Shown here piece by piece: positions 11,521 through 23,397 of a stretch of 64,000 nt of DNA; position 1 is the stretch's first letter; the number at the start of each line of letters is the position of its first letter. Under the pieces are notes generated by a model. The model saw only the letters and a program-made list of their open reading frames with translations. It was not told the DNA's origin and did no database searches. Position numbers and translations under genes: made by a program. The stretch lies in NCBI GenBank assembly GCA_946811695.1, contig OX328128.1, forward strand, positions 29,435,457 to 29,499,456, given 5' to 3'. Source of the stretch: Gonocerus acuteangulatus (Eukaryota > Arthropoda > Insecta > Hemiptera > Coreidae).

Positions 11521-11850
11521 TAGGCTTTCCTGCTACTTAGGCTTTCCTGCTCTAACCAACTAAAACTTTAAACCCCTCTAAAAATACTTAAAAAATCGAA
11601 TATCAAAAAATCCTTTCTTAGCGAGCGTCTACGTTCTATAGGGAGTGTCCATGCAAAATTTCAAATTTTTCTGTCGAGCGGTTTGGGCTGGGCGATGATA
11701 GGTCAGTGAGTGAGTGGTATTTGACAAATATATAGTAGATCTGAGAGAATTTATATACAATCTGAGAGTATAAACCCTCTGAATATACTATACTGTAACT
11801 GCCGTATTTAATTCTCAAAACTATTCAGTTTGTTTGATGTCGTGTTTTAC

Positions 11851-12016
11851 GGTATTACTGTGATATTTTATTTCTTTTAGAGATCTAGAAAGCTATAAAA
11901 CATGAAATTACTGTGATATTTTATTCCATTTAGAGATCTAGGAAGCTATAAAACATGGTATTACTGTGATATTTTATTCCTTTTAGAGATCTAGGAAGCT
12001 ATAAAACATGGTATTA
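11851..12016 (+). repeat. Tandem repeat, three 53-bp units
   Basis: Units start with TTACTGTGATATTTTATT and end AGCTATAAAACATGGTA; starts at 11854, 11907 and 11960 give an exact 53-bp period. Confidence 0.9.
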
Positions 12017-13610
12017 GGAAAGAAGCCCGTACAATATGTCTATTGACACAACAATGAGATATTGGACAGTGGATTGGAGATGAAGGCAGTCCAATCGGTT
12101 CGATGGCTGTTCTGTCTTGGAGGGACTATACACTGATAAAAGAACTGAATAGACATTATCAGTGTTTCGTCCAACTCCTTATGTCTCCCGCCATTTCTAT
12201 AGAAAAATGTGTTTATCTATAAGCTCAAGATTTCTGATAGCCTTCTTGAAGACTATTGCTTTATGAATTTAAAATTATTTATTGTGCAGGCAGTTGGTAA
12301 ATTAATAAAAGTCCTGATTAACATAATTGTTCCCATATCTTTGCCTTCTGATATGGGCATATCTGATAAGCTCTTTGCAAAACGTTTTAAGTGGAAAATA
12401 TTTTTTTGCCAGCAGGTTTTGGGGCTAGATGTTCCAACAGGCATAATCTTCCCGGATTAAGTTGAAATAATTTGATTCCGCAGCTAAAATTGTTGGTATA
12501 CAAGTCTAAACTCTAATTTCAGCTCTTCATTAGTCCTAAATTTGATTGTACTTATGACACCATATATACAACATATTTTAAATTGATCCATTTTCTTATA
12601 GATTCCTAAGCTTACCGATTTTTATCTAGAGCCCCCCCCCCCTCCAATATTACTGAAGCGCTTCTCAGGTAGCCTCAGACCCTACACTGGCGGGCTGACT
12701 TTGAAAACGCATGATCTAAATTGTTTTCGCTCTTCATGATATATAACTTTTCCTTATTTTCTGTGTGTAAAAATGGGTTATAATATGTATTGCTGTGTTT
12801 CTAGAAGGAGCTAGGAAATTAGATGTTCTTATTTCTTGTATTTTTTTTTACCTGAAATTTACTTTTGTTCCACTCCTTATGGAACAAAAGCAAAAAAGCA
12901 GCACTTCCTTTTTCTGAGGTGTAATTAATGAAGATTTTAAGAAATCATTCAAAAATTCTTTTATGTGCAACTACAATAGCTATATTTTTACACTATGTCA
13001 CATGATGAATACATTATCGTATTTTAATTTCTTCTTGTTTAAATATGCTTGTTACATTTCTCCAGAAAATCCTTAAAATTGTGGTTACTTCCTACAATTA
13101 AATTATTCATAAATTAGAACTATAAAAAAATGTACTTCTTTTATATAACTGTACAGCCATATAGGTATTTATTTAAAAGCTCCCAACACTGTTGATAGGT
13201 TATTTATGTTAGCGGAGGAGAGTAGCCCCTTTCAACATAAAATTCATGTAATATCCCCTAACAGTCACCGTAAATTTTCCAGGGACATTAAAATTTCTCC
13301 CCCTAAAAAATATACTTTCATCATGTCCCTCCTTCCCTTTTTTTCTAATTAAAACGCATATTCTCATTTGGGTTTAAGCGTATATCAACCCTTATTGTGG
13401 GGGCTGTCTTTTTTCTACCTGGGTGTCGGGAATGCGATTACACGCTGGATGCTTTTAAATGAGCAGGAGGTTGGACGTCTAAGGGAGTCTGTTTTTTTCC
13501 TGACATATGCACGTGTGTGTGTTTTTGTTAAAACGTATGTGGAAGAATGAACATATGTGGATATGTAAGATTGTCTTCATTGTATTCAAATAGAGAGGGA
13601 GTGAGGAAAG
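12017..13610. other. No recognisable feature
   Basis: AT-rich, with a C run at about 12632-12644. The overlapping frames at 12209-12460 show no domain I can name. Confidence 0.5.
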
Positions 13611-13613
13611 AGG

Positions 13614-13689
<76 letters not shown>
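13614..13689. repeat. (GT)n-(GA)n compound microsatellite
   Basis: About 13 GT units followed directly by about 25 GA units. Confidence 0.95.
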
Positions 13690-13694
<5 letters not shown>

Positions 13695-13829
13695 GGTCAA
13701 CTCCTCAGGTATCACTAAGACAGCATCCAAAAATAATTTTTACAAATTTTTGTCATGAATCCTACCTTCAAAATGAACATTCAACTTCCAGAATCTATCG
13801 AGGTACGATATCTAGGATTATTCCGTCAC

Positions 13830-14128
13830 AGCTAACTGACATGGAACCCTCACATGAGACTGAAAAGACAAGAACTGAACAAAACTACTTAGATGACTTC
13901 TTGGACCCTCATCTAAATTATCGATTGAGAAAAAAAATTTCGATACGCAAAACAATCATTAGCCCCGCCAAAACAAACGGAATTACGGGCACTGCAAAAA
14001 CATCCAACATTAACAGAGTACAGGAAATCCAGTCAAAATTTCTCAAAATTGTTAATGTCCCTTCTTCAACAAAACCCTTCACAATTACCTTAACATCCCA
14101 AATGCCCTCGATCTTGCTTACGGTTTAA
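13830..14128 (+). pseudogene. Jockey-type LINE reverse transcriptase fragment
   Basis: The translated stretch reads NYLDDFLDPHLNYRLRKKI and then GITGTAKTSNINRVQEIQSK followed by FLKIVN. In Jockey-superfamily reverse transcriptases the thumb region has the order YLG..LD..L.W, then YGI.LWG.A..SNI..IQRFQSK.LR.I..AP. The order and spacing agree, but the part between the two motifs is shortened, the Trp residues are lost and the downstream AP-Trp-Tyr motif is replaced by PSST. The catalytic FADD region lies further upstream and is absent, the sequence there being the (GT)/(GA) microsatellite. This is an inactive fragment on the plus strand. Confidence 0.6.
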
Positions 14129-14289
14129 AATCCGTTTTCAAACGTTCCTCTCTAAGTTGCCTCAATATCCTTCCCAATCCCATCCAGACATTCCTCCCAG
14201 GCCGCTTAGGAGACAGAAACCGAAAAAAAAAAATGACTTTGTTAATTCTATTGGAATCATTGAAATATTTTTCCACCTAACTCTGGAAG

Positions 14290-14839
14290 TATCGACTGTA
14301 CCGTATGAAATGTCAGTTTTGGACTTGCCGATTTTCTTCAAATGTCTTGAAACTGTCGTGGCTCCTACGCCGAGTTCTTTGGCATATTTCCTAGTGCTTT
14401 TTGAGGGACAAGCTTCAACCCTTTCTTTCAGGAGGTCATTGTCAAGCTTGGTTTCTGGCCTTCCTCGATCCTCGTTGTCAAGGTCAAAATTTCCACTTCG
14501 AAACCTGGAAAACCACAGGTAAACAGTTCGTTTATTCACCTTTCCCTCCCCGAAAGCCGTGTTAATGTTAATACACGCCTCAGCAGCGCTATGACCGAGC
14601 TTAAATTCATAACGAAAAATAATACGGATTTCTGTTGAAGTCATAATTTAAGTTTTATTTTTATCTCAGAGGATCGTTCTCACAACACAGTACGAATGTT
14701 ACTGCTTAATTAATAGGAATAAAAGAGCTTTAATTCTATGTGAATAACCATGATGTTTGTAAATAATGAAATAAAGAAGGGAAAGGATTAATTCGCAAAG
14801 TAAACAAAACTGACATTTCATTCGGCCAATAGCCTGATA
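14290..14839 (-). mobile_element. Internally deleted mariner (mauritiana-like)
   Basis: Element 14292-14837, flanked by TA at 14290-14291 and 14838-14839, the mariner target duplication. The ends are inverted repeats sharing CG(T/A)ATGAAATGTCAGTTTTG, and the outermost bases read TCGACTGTAC and TCAGGCTATTGGC. The motif resembles the Mos1 type of terminal repeat (CAGGTGTAC followed by GAATGTCGGTT). At 546 bp it is less than half of an autonomous mariner (about 1.3 kb). The coding part is on the minus strand, preceded by about 190 bp of leader as in intact mariners. Confidence 0.9.
14322..14644 (-). pseudogene. Mariner transposase, N-terminal DNA-binding part only
   Basis: Minus-strand frame starting MTSTEIRIIFRYEFKLGHSA, with the hallmark segment VNKRTVYLWFSRFRSGNFDL and then GRPETKLDND and TTVSRHLKKIGKSK. 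This corresponds to the two helix-turn-helix modules of mariner/SETMAR transposases, with the GRP linker motif between them (about residues 1-108). Directly after GKSK the frame runs into the terminal inverted repeat (read as TDISYGT), so the catalytic DD34D domain has been removed precisely up to the end. The product could bind mariner ends but could not cut DNA. The open frame continues past the element boundary to 14162, which is fortuitous. The same junction occurs at 32910, see that entry. Confidence 0.85.
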
Positions 14840-14923
14840 CCAACAATGGTTTGCTTCTTCCAAATTTCGTATTGCTCTTATTTTATTTTACTTTTCTGTT
14901 TTTTGTCACATTGTATATAACAT

Positions 14924-15070
14924 ATGTGTGTTAATTGCAATGCCATTACCGCCAGGCTGTCTAACAATAGTCACCCTTCTGTGATGCCAACGATTTGTAG
15001 TTTCTCTAGAAACGGTCACCCATCCATGTACAATCCACGCCCGAGATTGCTTAACTTCCCCTTGATTGGT
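14924..15070 (-). mobile_element. 5S rRNA-derived SINE, degraded copy
   Basis: Read on the minus strand it contains GGAAGTTAAGCAATCTCGGG and ATGGATGGGTGACCG, the internal control region of 5S rRNA genes, followed by the tail motif AGACAGCCTGGCGGTAATGG also present in the copies at 58315 and 63847. The first part of the 5S head and the poly(A) end are missing. Confidence 0.7.
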
Positions 15071-15568
15071 ATAGTCGTCTGCTCATACTTCGTAGTGCCA
15101 TTTAAACTGCTGAAGTTCAAAATAATTAGTCCCCTGGATTATATATTGCTTGGTGGAATATTAAGCAATAATCAGAAATTACTGGAACGTTAATTATTAA
15201 TATTAAACTAATTAGAGTGGGTAAACGGGAAACAATCAGCGCGGGGTTCGGATTAATATTGAATCCATGAAGTCTTGTTTCATGAGCTACTATTAAATAT
15301 GAAAAACGAACCTGGTTTTTAATTATTCCAACGTAAAATGAACAATGATTAGCTGATTCATCCAATCATTCGATATGGAAATGCCTAAAGAAAAAAACAA
15401 CTTCGTGAAATTGCGCCCAGCAGTAATAGGAAACCATCTCATTGGTAGTTGCCCAAACACATTGGGCGAAAGCAATCTCCTGAACCAATCATAGGTCACG
15501 ATTTAAAATGTATTTAATGTTTTTTTTGTTTTTTTTTCACGAAATAACTATAATTATATCATGAAAAA

Positions 15569-16180
15569 AAAAATAAAATAATTATTATTAGAAGACTTAA
15601 AAGAAAGCGTGCTTATCACATCAGTGATCAATCTGTTTTATTTAATTTCGATTTAGTTTTTGTGTGTGTGTATATATATATCTGCACCCCGGAGATAAAG
15701 GACACTATGTCAATTTTTTTTTTTATTAAATTGACTTTACAGCATGTTCATAAAGTAGATTTTTCGATCCATATAATGGTATAGGGCACTATGTTCTGCT
15801 CCCATAAATAACGAAGAAAGACAGTGAAAAATAAAATAATTATTATTAGACTTAAAAGAAAGCGTGCTTATCACATCAGTGATCAATCTGTTTTATTTAA
15901 TTTCGATTTAGTTTGTGTGTGTGTGCGTGTGTGTATATATATATCTGCACCCCGGAGATAAAGGACACTATGTCAATTTTTTTTTTTTATTAATTTGACT
16001 TTACAGCATGTTCATAAAGTAGATTTTTCGATCCATATAATGGTATAGGGCACTATGTTCTGCTCCCATAAATAACGAAGAAAGACAGTGAAAAATAAAA
16101 TAATTATTATTAGAAGACTTAAAAGAAAGCGTGCTTATCACATCAGTGATCAATCTGTTTTATTTAATTTCGATTTAGTT

Positions 16181-16213
<33 letters not shown>

Positions 16214-16369
16214 CTGCACCCCGGAGATAAAGGACACTATGTCAATTTTTTTTTTTATTAAATTGACTTTACAGCATGTTCATAAAGTAGATTTTTCGAT
16301 CCATATAATGGTATAGGGCACTATGTTCTGCTCCCATAAATAACGAAGAAAGACAGTGAAAAATAAAAT
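15569..16369 (+). repeat. Tandem triplication, units of about 263-269 bp
   Basis: Three near-identical units. Each begins with AATTATTATTAG and contains ATCACATCAGTGATCAATCT, a (TG)n(TA)n stretch, and then the left terminus of the element described next (CTGCACCCCGGAGATAAAGG at 15682, 15945 and 16214). The units differ mainly in microsatellite length. Junctions lie at a shared AAAAATAAAATAAT, suggesting unequal exchange. Confidence 0.9.
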
Positions 16370-16591
16370 CATATCCGTTTTCATTAGAAATACAAGACAC
16401 CATGTGGAGGAGTTGGTCTTGTTTGACTATGATCAATACTTCCAATTACCTATCAATGCCAATAACAGTGTGAAAACGTTTCTTTAAACTGTTAAGAAGA
16501 AACAAATTTTAATAGTTCAAAGTTATGGAAAATTGGCCCTTCTGAACAATAAAAAATATGTAACATGGTGACCTTTACCTCCGGGGTACAG
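15682..16591. mobile_element. Terminal-inverted-repeat element with triplicated left end
   Basis: CTGCACCCCGGAGATAAAGG then ACACTATGT at the left end is matched, inverted, at 16563-16591 (minus-strand reading CTGTACCCCGGAGGTAAAGG, TCACCATGT). A single diverged copy of the left part occurs at 40727-40915. Termini are bordered by TATAT. No coding region seen; superfamily unknown. Confidence 0.65.
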
Positions 16592-18470
16592 ATATAGTTC
16601 CGGCAGTTCTGAATTGTGTCTTCGGGTCGAAGTCATGAGCTTTCCTCTTTACAGGGAGGCAAAGAACACGCTAGAAATAAAATTATAGACGAAAATTGTT
16701 ATTAAATAATGTTGAAAAATTATATTGGTTAGATAATTGCTCGTCCGATAAGTCTTCGTTTTCTCCCTTGACCTATTTTCCCTAGGGAGTTGCTTCCCTA
16801 GAATCATTTAACTTCTTTGGAATTGTTTTCCCTATTCCAGACGGGGAAACCTATTTTTCCCTTCGACCTCATTGTAGGTTTTCAACCTTCCTTACCCATC
16901 CTCCCCCCTCCCCCTCTTTCATTTCTATATAATTGAAGCTTTTGTTTGAGTCCGGTTGAGTATTTAAGTCGTTTCTCCACGATTTGGCTCTTCCACCCTT
17001 GAAAGGGTTGCCTTCCTCATTATTTTTTAACTCCTTCAAAGAATCTCTTCCGAGCCATCGAGAATTCCACGGGGTGGGGGGGGGGGGGGGGGGGGTCATT
17101 AGGGCCCTTTTCACCTCCAAATAGCCACCTCGAGTAGTTAAAAATTCAGCTGAAATTTTTTCGACGTTCCCTCTTTTTTATTGTTCTTCTTTTATAACTT
17201 TTGTGATTTTTAACGATCTAATTCCAGAATGGAGCACTTCAATGATTTCTCGAATCGGGAGTTTAATTTTGTCACTTTTTACTCCTTTTATTTTTGAGTG
17301 ATTGTTATATTAAATTTTCGCTTGAAGTGTTCTTGGTTATAACAGCCTTATTTAGTGCAGGAAAACTTTTGTTCTCGAGATCTCGTTAAAAACTACTTAA
17401 AATAAGGTTTAAAAATTTATCTCTTCTTTTTTGTTTTATTTGTTGTTTTTTTATTGGTATTATTATTATTTATTCTTTTTTTGCTTTTAACTTTTTCTTA
17501 TTTTTTTATATATTTATTTTTTCTTGTCTTTTTTTTGTGTATTGGTGTTTGGCTGGTTCATTTAAATCGAACATGAAACCAATTGCAACGTTGTTTCTGT
17601 TGCTTGTTCCTGTTGCTTCTGAAATGGGTTCGTGTCGACTATTTACCACTACTTACGCAGTAGGGCACCAGCTGGCATACATTTTGCTTTCGCATAATTA
17701 TAGGCTTTAGAGAACATATGCCTTCCAATATACAATAACAACCACAACCATTTTCCTAGGATAACGAAATGAAAATAGGCTATTCATTATACTGATGAAT
17801 GTATAAATAACACAAATTTGAATTTGGCTTTGGCGGTTTCTTGTTTATCTACCTGCTCATAAATTATTATGAGAAAGTATAAGAAGCTCCATTCATCAAA
17901 TAGAATTAGACTGGCGTGGGTGCTACACCCTCACAAGACTGTCAGACTTGACGCATCTTCCATTCATCACGGGGGAATCCCTACTCGCAGTCAGGGGATA
18001 TTGAGTCGAGGATGGCTAAGCTTTATATTCACATGGTTTTGACGAGGTGGCGATGAAGGAACTAAAAACTTTAAACTGAGGTCAATCTTATACTGTACCC
18101 TTATTGATTTTATTCAATCTATTATTTTACAAACATAAGTCCTTCTTTTTGGAAGAAGGGGTCAATATGGGAAACAGCGGAGAAAAAGTAGCTGAGGCGG
18201 TTTGGACATCATTTGGGTATGTTGTTTGAGCGAAGACCGATGAAAGTCCTTTGAATCTCGGCCCACTAGACTTTCGGTTTGCTTCGGAAGGTCGAGATCG
18301 TTAGAAGGGGATTTCATATCCATGCTTGAACAGAAAAAACGGAAGGAGTCCGAACTCTATGAGGATATAAAGGGAATAAGAAGGTAAGTAAAATGCTGGA
18401 AGGTAAGATGCTGGTGTCTAGCTGTTTGTGTGCAACTGAAAGATAGCGTCAACAAGCGTTGCGGACGGCG
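16592..18470. other. No recognisable feature
   Basis: T-rich sequence with a run of about 20 G near 17075-17095. Short frames here have no recognisable domain. Confidence 0.5.
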
Positions 18471-18473
18471 GTG

Positions 18474-18530
18474 CACAGTGGTGCCAGAGCGGAAAAAATC
18501 GATTTCGGAAAAGCAGTGATTTCGATTATC
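18474..18530 (+). mobile_element. Possible Transib-like terminus
   Basis: CACAGTGGTGCCAGAGCGG starts with the CACAGTG heptamer seen at Transib ends and resembles the termini at 55861 and 63061 (CATAGTGGTGCCAAAC). It is preceded by the GC-rich pentamer CGGTG. No matching right end was found nearby. Confidence 0.35.
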
Positions 18531-21500
18531 TAGTTTGTGATTCTCACACTACATGTATTAGCTACAGCATCTAGGAACAGGACTATTTTCCCCATGTTTC
18601 AAGGTTATTCCCATTAATTTAGGCCCAAAGTCAGAATAACGGATGTTTGACCGACTTAAACACTACTATAAATAATTAATATATAATTTCAAAAGAAGAA
18701 GAAGAAAATTATCAAATTGTTTCCCTGCTCTACGATGTTAAACTAGGCCATACAACAGTCAAACTGGGCATTAAAAAATTAGAGCGATTTACAACGCTAA
18801 AAGTTACGAATTTTATATAAGTTATATATAATATCTGTTTTCAATATGTTTGTATTTTTTTTTAAGGTACTTCGACTATCTAGGTCATTAGAAGACAACA
18901 GATGCAGCACCAAAAACAGATATGATCCCCAAAAAAAAAACAGATATAATTACATAAAAAAAAGCACTGCCTTCCTCCGAGATATGGAATATCACTTTTC
19001 AAACTAGACGTGTTAAAGTAAATTTTAGAAGAAAAATCATCTGCCTATCCGATCATAACACTGCACAGAAAGGACAGGATTGAAGTACGCCTTTGTTTGT
19101 TGCACAATCTAGTTTACCGTATTGGCTCAAATAATACATGTACCCACGTCAAAACACTTTTAATTCGCGTTCATTAATGCTAACGTTGTTCAGTAATGAG
19201 CTCGTCGGAGCTAAAATTAAATACCGCGATTTTTGTGAGTGCTTATGGAGTGGGATTCAATATTTGACGTATTTCTTCAACAAAATCCCCCTGAAATAAT
19301 TTAAATATACACTCAAAATACTTGTTTCAACTTTTTTTGATGAGTGCAACATTTTTCGAAATCTCAAAAACTTTTAACGTCCCGATAAGCTTTCATTTCC
19401 TCATTAGTACTTTAATTTTCTCCAAACATTTAATAAAAGCAATTAAACTGGATGTATTGTTTTGTTCTGAGTCGAATGAGACCGGTTCCAGGTTTCTATG
19501 TTAATCTGTTCCTGACATATTAAACTGTTTCCCCTTTTTGGACATTCTACCAAACTGTGCGGCGGCGCTTTGCAAATCTCGACATGTCCTAAACATTGAA
19601 TATACAAGTTTTTTACAAGTATTAGTCGCTGAGAATCTTAAAATATTATCTTCATGCATTGAATCATTTTCGAGGACCCCGCTTACGAATAGTGAACTCC
19701 AATTTTTTTTGCCACGCCACCTTAGACCCTAGTCAAATTTCGCATGACATTTTGGCTGGTAAGTTCTTCAGAGATTTCTATCCTTTTTATTTAGTTCCCA
19801 ACTGTTTTTCCCACTTTATAAAAACTCAATGTATTGAGAACATGTAGTAAGTATGTGTATAAAATACATTTAGGTCCTTGGAATGTAGCTTGTTATATTA
19901 GCCAATCCATTAAAAGTGAGATGAAACACCTGGTAAACAGGAGTTAATGGAGCTGTCAAAGCCAAATATTTACTGTGTTGACAGTTACTCTGGCTACCAG
20001 TTGGTAAAGCTTAATCGCTTCTCAGCAATCTCAACGTCACTAAATTTAAGGATTATTTAACAATTTTTGCCAATTCCAATGAATTAATCAAAATAGTTAT
20101 TATTTATTTTTAATAAATATTTCAACGACCATTCTTTGAACGCATTTTTAATAAATGAATTAGTCATGACGACTATTATTTATTTTAAATAAATATTTCT
20201 GTTTTGGAACACACAATCGAATAATAAATTTATTTCTATAAATTATCATTATTTGTTTATAAATATTTTTATTTTTGCACAAAATCTAGTATTATCAGAA
20301 TTTCTCAGAATAATATTAATAAATACGGGTTTTAATAAGTATTTTGGATTTTCAACGCATTCGGTATTAATACATGAGTTTTTAAATTGACTAAACATTC
20401 TATGGACTAAATAACATTTATAAATAAAATAAAAAAATATATATATTAATAAAAAGCTGGAGGGTATTCTGAATCTCCATAGTTTTATAATATATTGAAA
20501 AGCATAAAGCTGTTAGAGGCAATATATCGTGGCTGGCATTGTTTTAGAGAAAAGGCTTCTCGTGACCCAGTCGGATTCGTCCGTTGTAGAGTAGTTATCC
20601 TACAGTCCACCAGGAAGCGCTAGCAACAGTTTTCGAGTAACCAGCGCTATCTAGGTTGATTAAGTCTTCCCTCTATTTTATTTTTCTGGAAGTCATAGTT
20701 CGTTCGCAAAACGCCACCTGGTAGCGAACTCTCCAAATTATTCGTCCTTAGCGCGTTTCCGTTCTTATTCCTAGTATCATTAGGAATGTTTAGAATAGAA
20801 ACAGTTAATGTTTTCTCTTTTAAAGCATAAATATGTTTTAGGGGTGACTAACGTGGAAAAAAAACGTTACAAAAAAGAGTCCGCTGGCGTGGCATTCGCG
20901 CCTGCGAACCATGTACGAAAAAGGAGACTATGTGTCACAAAAAGTTACACCTGGCGTTCGCGCATGCGCAGTGGCGTGGCCATGTACGAAAATGAAGGCT
21001 GTTTTCTACGTTTTTTTTTTTTCTCTATCTGACCTTCAAATAACCTTAAAAGAAACCTTTAGGAATAGACGTAAGATAAAACAAACTACGGATTTTGACT
21101 CCGGGACGTCAAAAAGAGACACGTGAATTTTATCAGAATTTTTTTCTTGATTCAACCTTCAAATGATCTTGAATCTGATGTCATGATGATTAACCATCCC
21201 GCTCATCGTATCAGCGACCCAAAAAACCTCATAAGGACCATACTGCTCCGAGCGTTATTTTTAGATCAAATGTTGTGATCTTGTCAATTCTATTTTCCTA
21301 AAGAAAACGTTGTTGTACAATCAAAAGATTCATTAAGTAATTTTCAGGAGATGTCAAAATGTTGTAAGCCTTTCTTCTGAGAAAAATCCTATTTCTTTTA
21401 GGAGAAAAAAAACGTAAAAAAGTGTGATAGAAAATTCGGATCGAGAAGCTTGTGTAATTTGGATTTATTTTAGAAAGGTATTCTGCCCCCCCCCCCTCCC

Positions 21501-22790
21501 CCTCCGTTTCTCCGAATATCCACCTCACAGTCAGCACTCCATTCAAGCGGGAGTAATTCCTTCTTGGAGAACAACTTTCCAGCGTAAAACTATGTGAGTT
21601 GGTAACTCGTTGACGACACGTAGTTCAAACTTGGAGTTCTAATCGCGGTCACTTCCAGGCGCCATTTCGACGGATGATGACGTCATTGTTGCCAACTTGA
21701 AACGGGGAATGCTCAAACTTGATTTCTTGCTAAAACTTACTTAATTCCACACCCGTAGGAGGATAGCGAACTTTAATCCCGCAAGGTAGCTCGGGAACTT
21801 GAAGTCATCAGGGATTCTCAAGTGCCTTATTAAAGCTAATTGCTTGTATGGATTGCGCGGTTTAATCTTTACATTTCAATGTTCTTTGTTATCTCGAAGG
21901 GACGCTTAAAAATGTTTAATATTCTTTGACAATATTTGAATAGCTTGTATTCATGAGCGTTTTCAATATATTTGTGCAGTTTAAAAGACATAATCCCGTG
22001 ATGGCATTTCTCAGAATTTAGAGCCTTAATTTTGCTACTCATTTTTTAGTCATATTTAAAGAGTGTAATTGGCAAGTCAGTACAACCTTCTCCACGTTTC
22101 TCGGTCTTCCGCCAGTTCCCTCGTCTGGTTTCCTACTGCCTGCAATCCACTCGGACAGGATCAATATAACTATTTTCGTTCAGACAACCAATTTTGGGAA
22201 CGGTTATTTAGACGCACGATACTTCGCCATACCAAGTTCTTGCTTTCGCACGCTGTTAGTATATTACACGATGTATTAGAGCTGATTTGTACCCTCTCGT
22301 TACATTGAACCAGTTAAAGATAAACTTATTAAATTTTACACAGGTATTATACTAATAGATATGAGTATAAATGGAAAGTTTTTATAATTTTTCAAAGAAG
22401 CGTTTCTGAGATACAGGCGGTGGGAAATCTTAATTTATACGACTCAATGACTCACTAACTCACTGACCCACTCATCAAAATTATTAGGCACGTCACGAAA
22501 AGACTTGAGAAATTGCAGGACGATAGATATTATTATGTAATTAAAGGAAAAATCGTGAAAAGTAGTGTTTACCTCCGTTCCCAAGGGGGTTCTCGTTTTG
22601 TGTAAGTTGTTCCATCAGAAACCTATAATTCCTTCCGAAACCCATCATGTATGGCATCAAATGATTCATCATGGCAAGGGGAGCTCAACACTGAAGGGAA
22701 AATCCAAAAACTTTGACTTTGATCTGGGGTCTTTCAAGCTCAAATTGACGTGTCAGAACCCCTATAGAGCGAAAAAAACGGTGGCTCAAA
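18531..22790. other. Long stretch with little recognisable content
   Basis: AT-rich sequence, some tracts over 75 percent AT (20040-20450). A diverged family F start (TTAGCGCGTTTCCGTTCTTA) lies near 20748. I see no gene, RNA gene or complete element. Confidence 0.5.
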
Positions 22791-22802
22791 TAAGTATGTA
22801 TG

Positions 22803-22859
<57 letters not shown>

Positions 22860-23033
22860 GTATATATATATTTGTTTGTTCGCGCTCTAGGTCAGCGAAT
22901 AATAGTCCGATTTTGATGAAATTTGGTACAAAAATCTTTCGACCAATTTGAAAGGTCAAGTTCGTTAACCAGCAGAATCCGTCCACCAGAACATGGTTTT
23001 TGAAGCGAAAAAAAATGTTTACGCTTACATCAT
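22790..23033 (-). mobile_element. Family F fragment, minus orientation, with (TA)n
   Basis: (TA)n at about 22806-22872, then GTTCGCGCTCTAGG, TTTTGATGAAATTTGGTACA and AAGGTCAAGTTCGTTAACCA, the reverse complement of the middle of family F. Confidence 0.75.
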
Positions 23034-23397
23034 ATGCTACTCGAGGCGTACCGGAGCATGTTCCTGTCTGAAGACATTGAGTTGGTCCTCAACAATAGAT
23101 ATAACCGAATCTACAGAATAGTCAGTACTCTAGGACTAGGCGAGGACTATCTATCTATGAGGTTACCTCTGAAGGATCTCAGGGTTATCGCTCAGCTCCG
23201 TCTCATGAGTCACAAGAAGAACAGACTACTTATCGATGGACAATTCTGCCGTTTCGACCCTTCAATTCCCTGTAGGCTATGTGGAGAAGCGGAAAAGGAC
23301 AGTCTCATTCACATCCTTATTGAATGTACAAGCCTCAGAAGAGCAAGGGAAGAACTTCTGGACAATCATTCAAACGCATATAGCGAACCAGCTCATC
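23034..23397 (+). pseudogene. Non-LTR retrotransposon C-terminal fragment
   Basis: The frame reads VIAQLRLMSHKKNRLLIDGQ then SIPCRLCGEAEKDSLIHILI followed by ECTSLRRAREELL. The CxxC-H-C arrangement (CRLC, H in IHILIEC) is the C-terminal zinc-binding tail found after reverse transcriptase in many non-LTR retrotransposons. The preceding RL.SH..NRL pattern corresponds to the RLRTGH region of the family. Only the tail survives. It is cut on the left by a family F fragment and on the right by the start of the family F pair at 23398. The sequence differs clearly from the fragment at 4592, so it comes from another LINE family. Confidence 0.65.

Larger units (their letters stand above)
14155..14890. 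repeat. Dispersed repeat R, interrupted by a mariner
   Basis: Sequence 14160-14290 (CCCAATCCCATCCAGACATT, CTCCCAGG, CTAACTCTGGAAGT) resumes at 14840 (CCAACAATGGTTTGCTTCTT). The copy at 52617-52795 is continuous across this point (CTCTGGAAGTGCCAACAGTG), so it preserves the uninterrupted state. What repeat R derives from is unknown; it may be the 3' part of the LINE just upstream. Confidence 0.7.

Noticed and set aside
13547..13829. The 193-codon frame starting at 13547 as a single gene
   Set aside because: Its first half is the (GT)n-(GA)n microsatellite. Only the part from about 13830 resembles a LINE protein.
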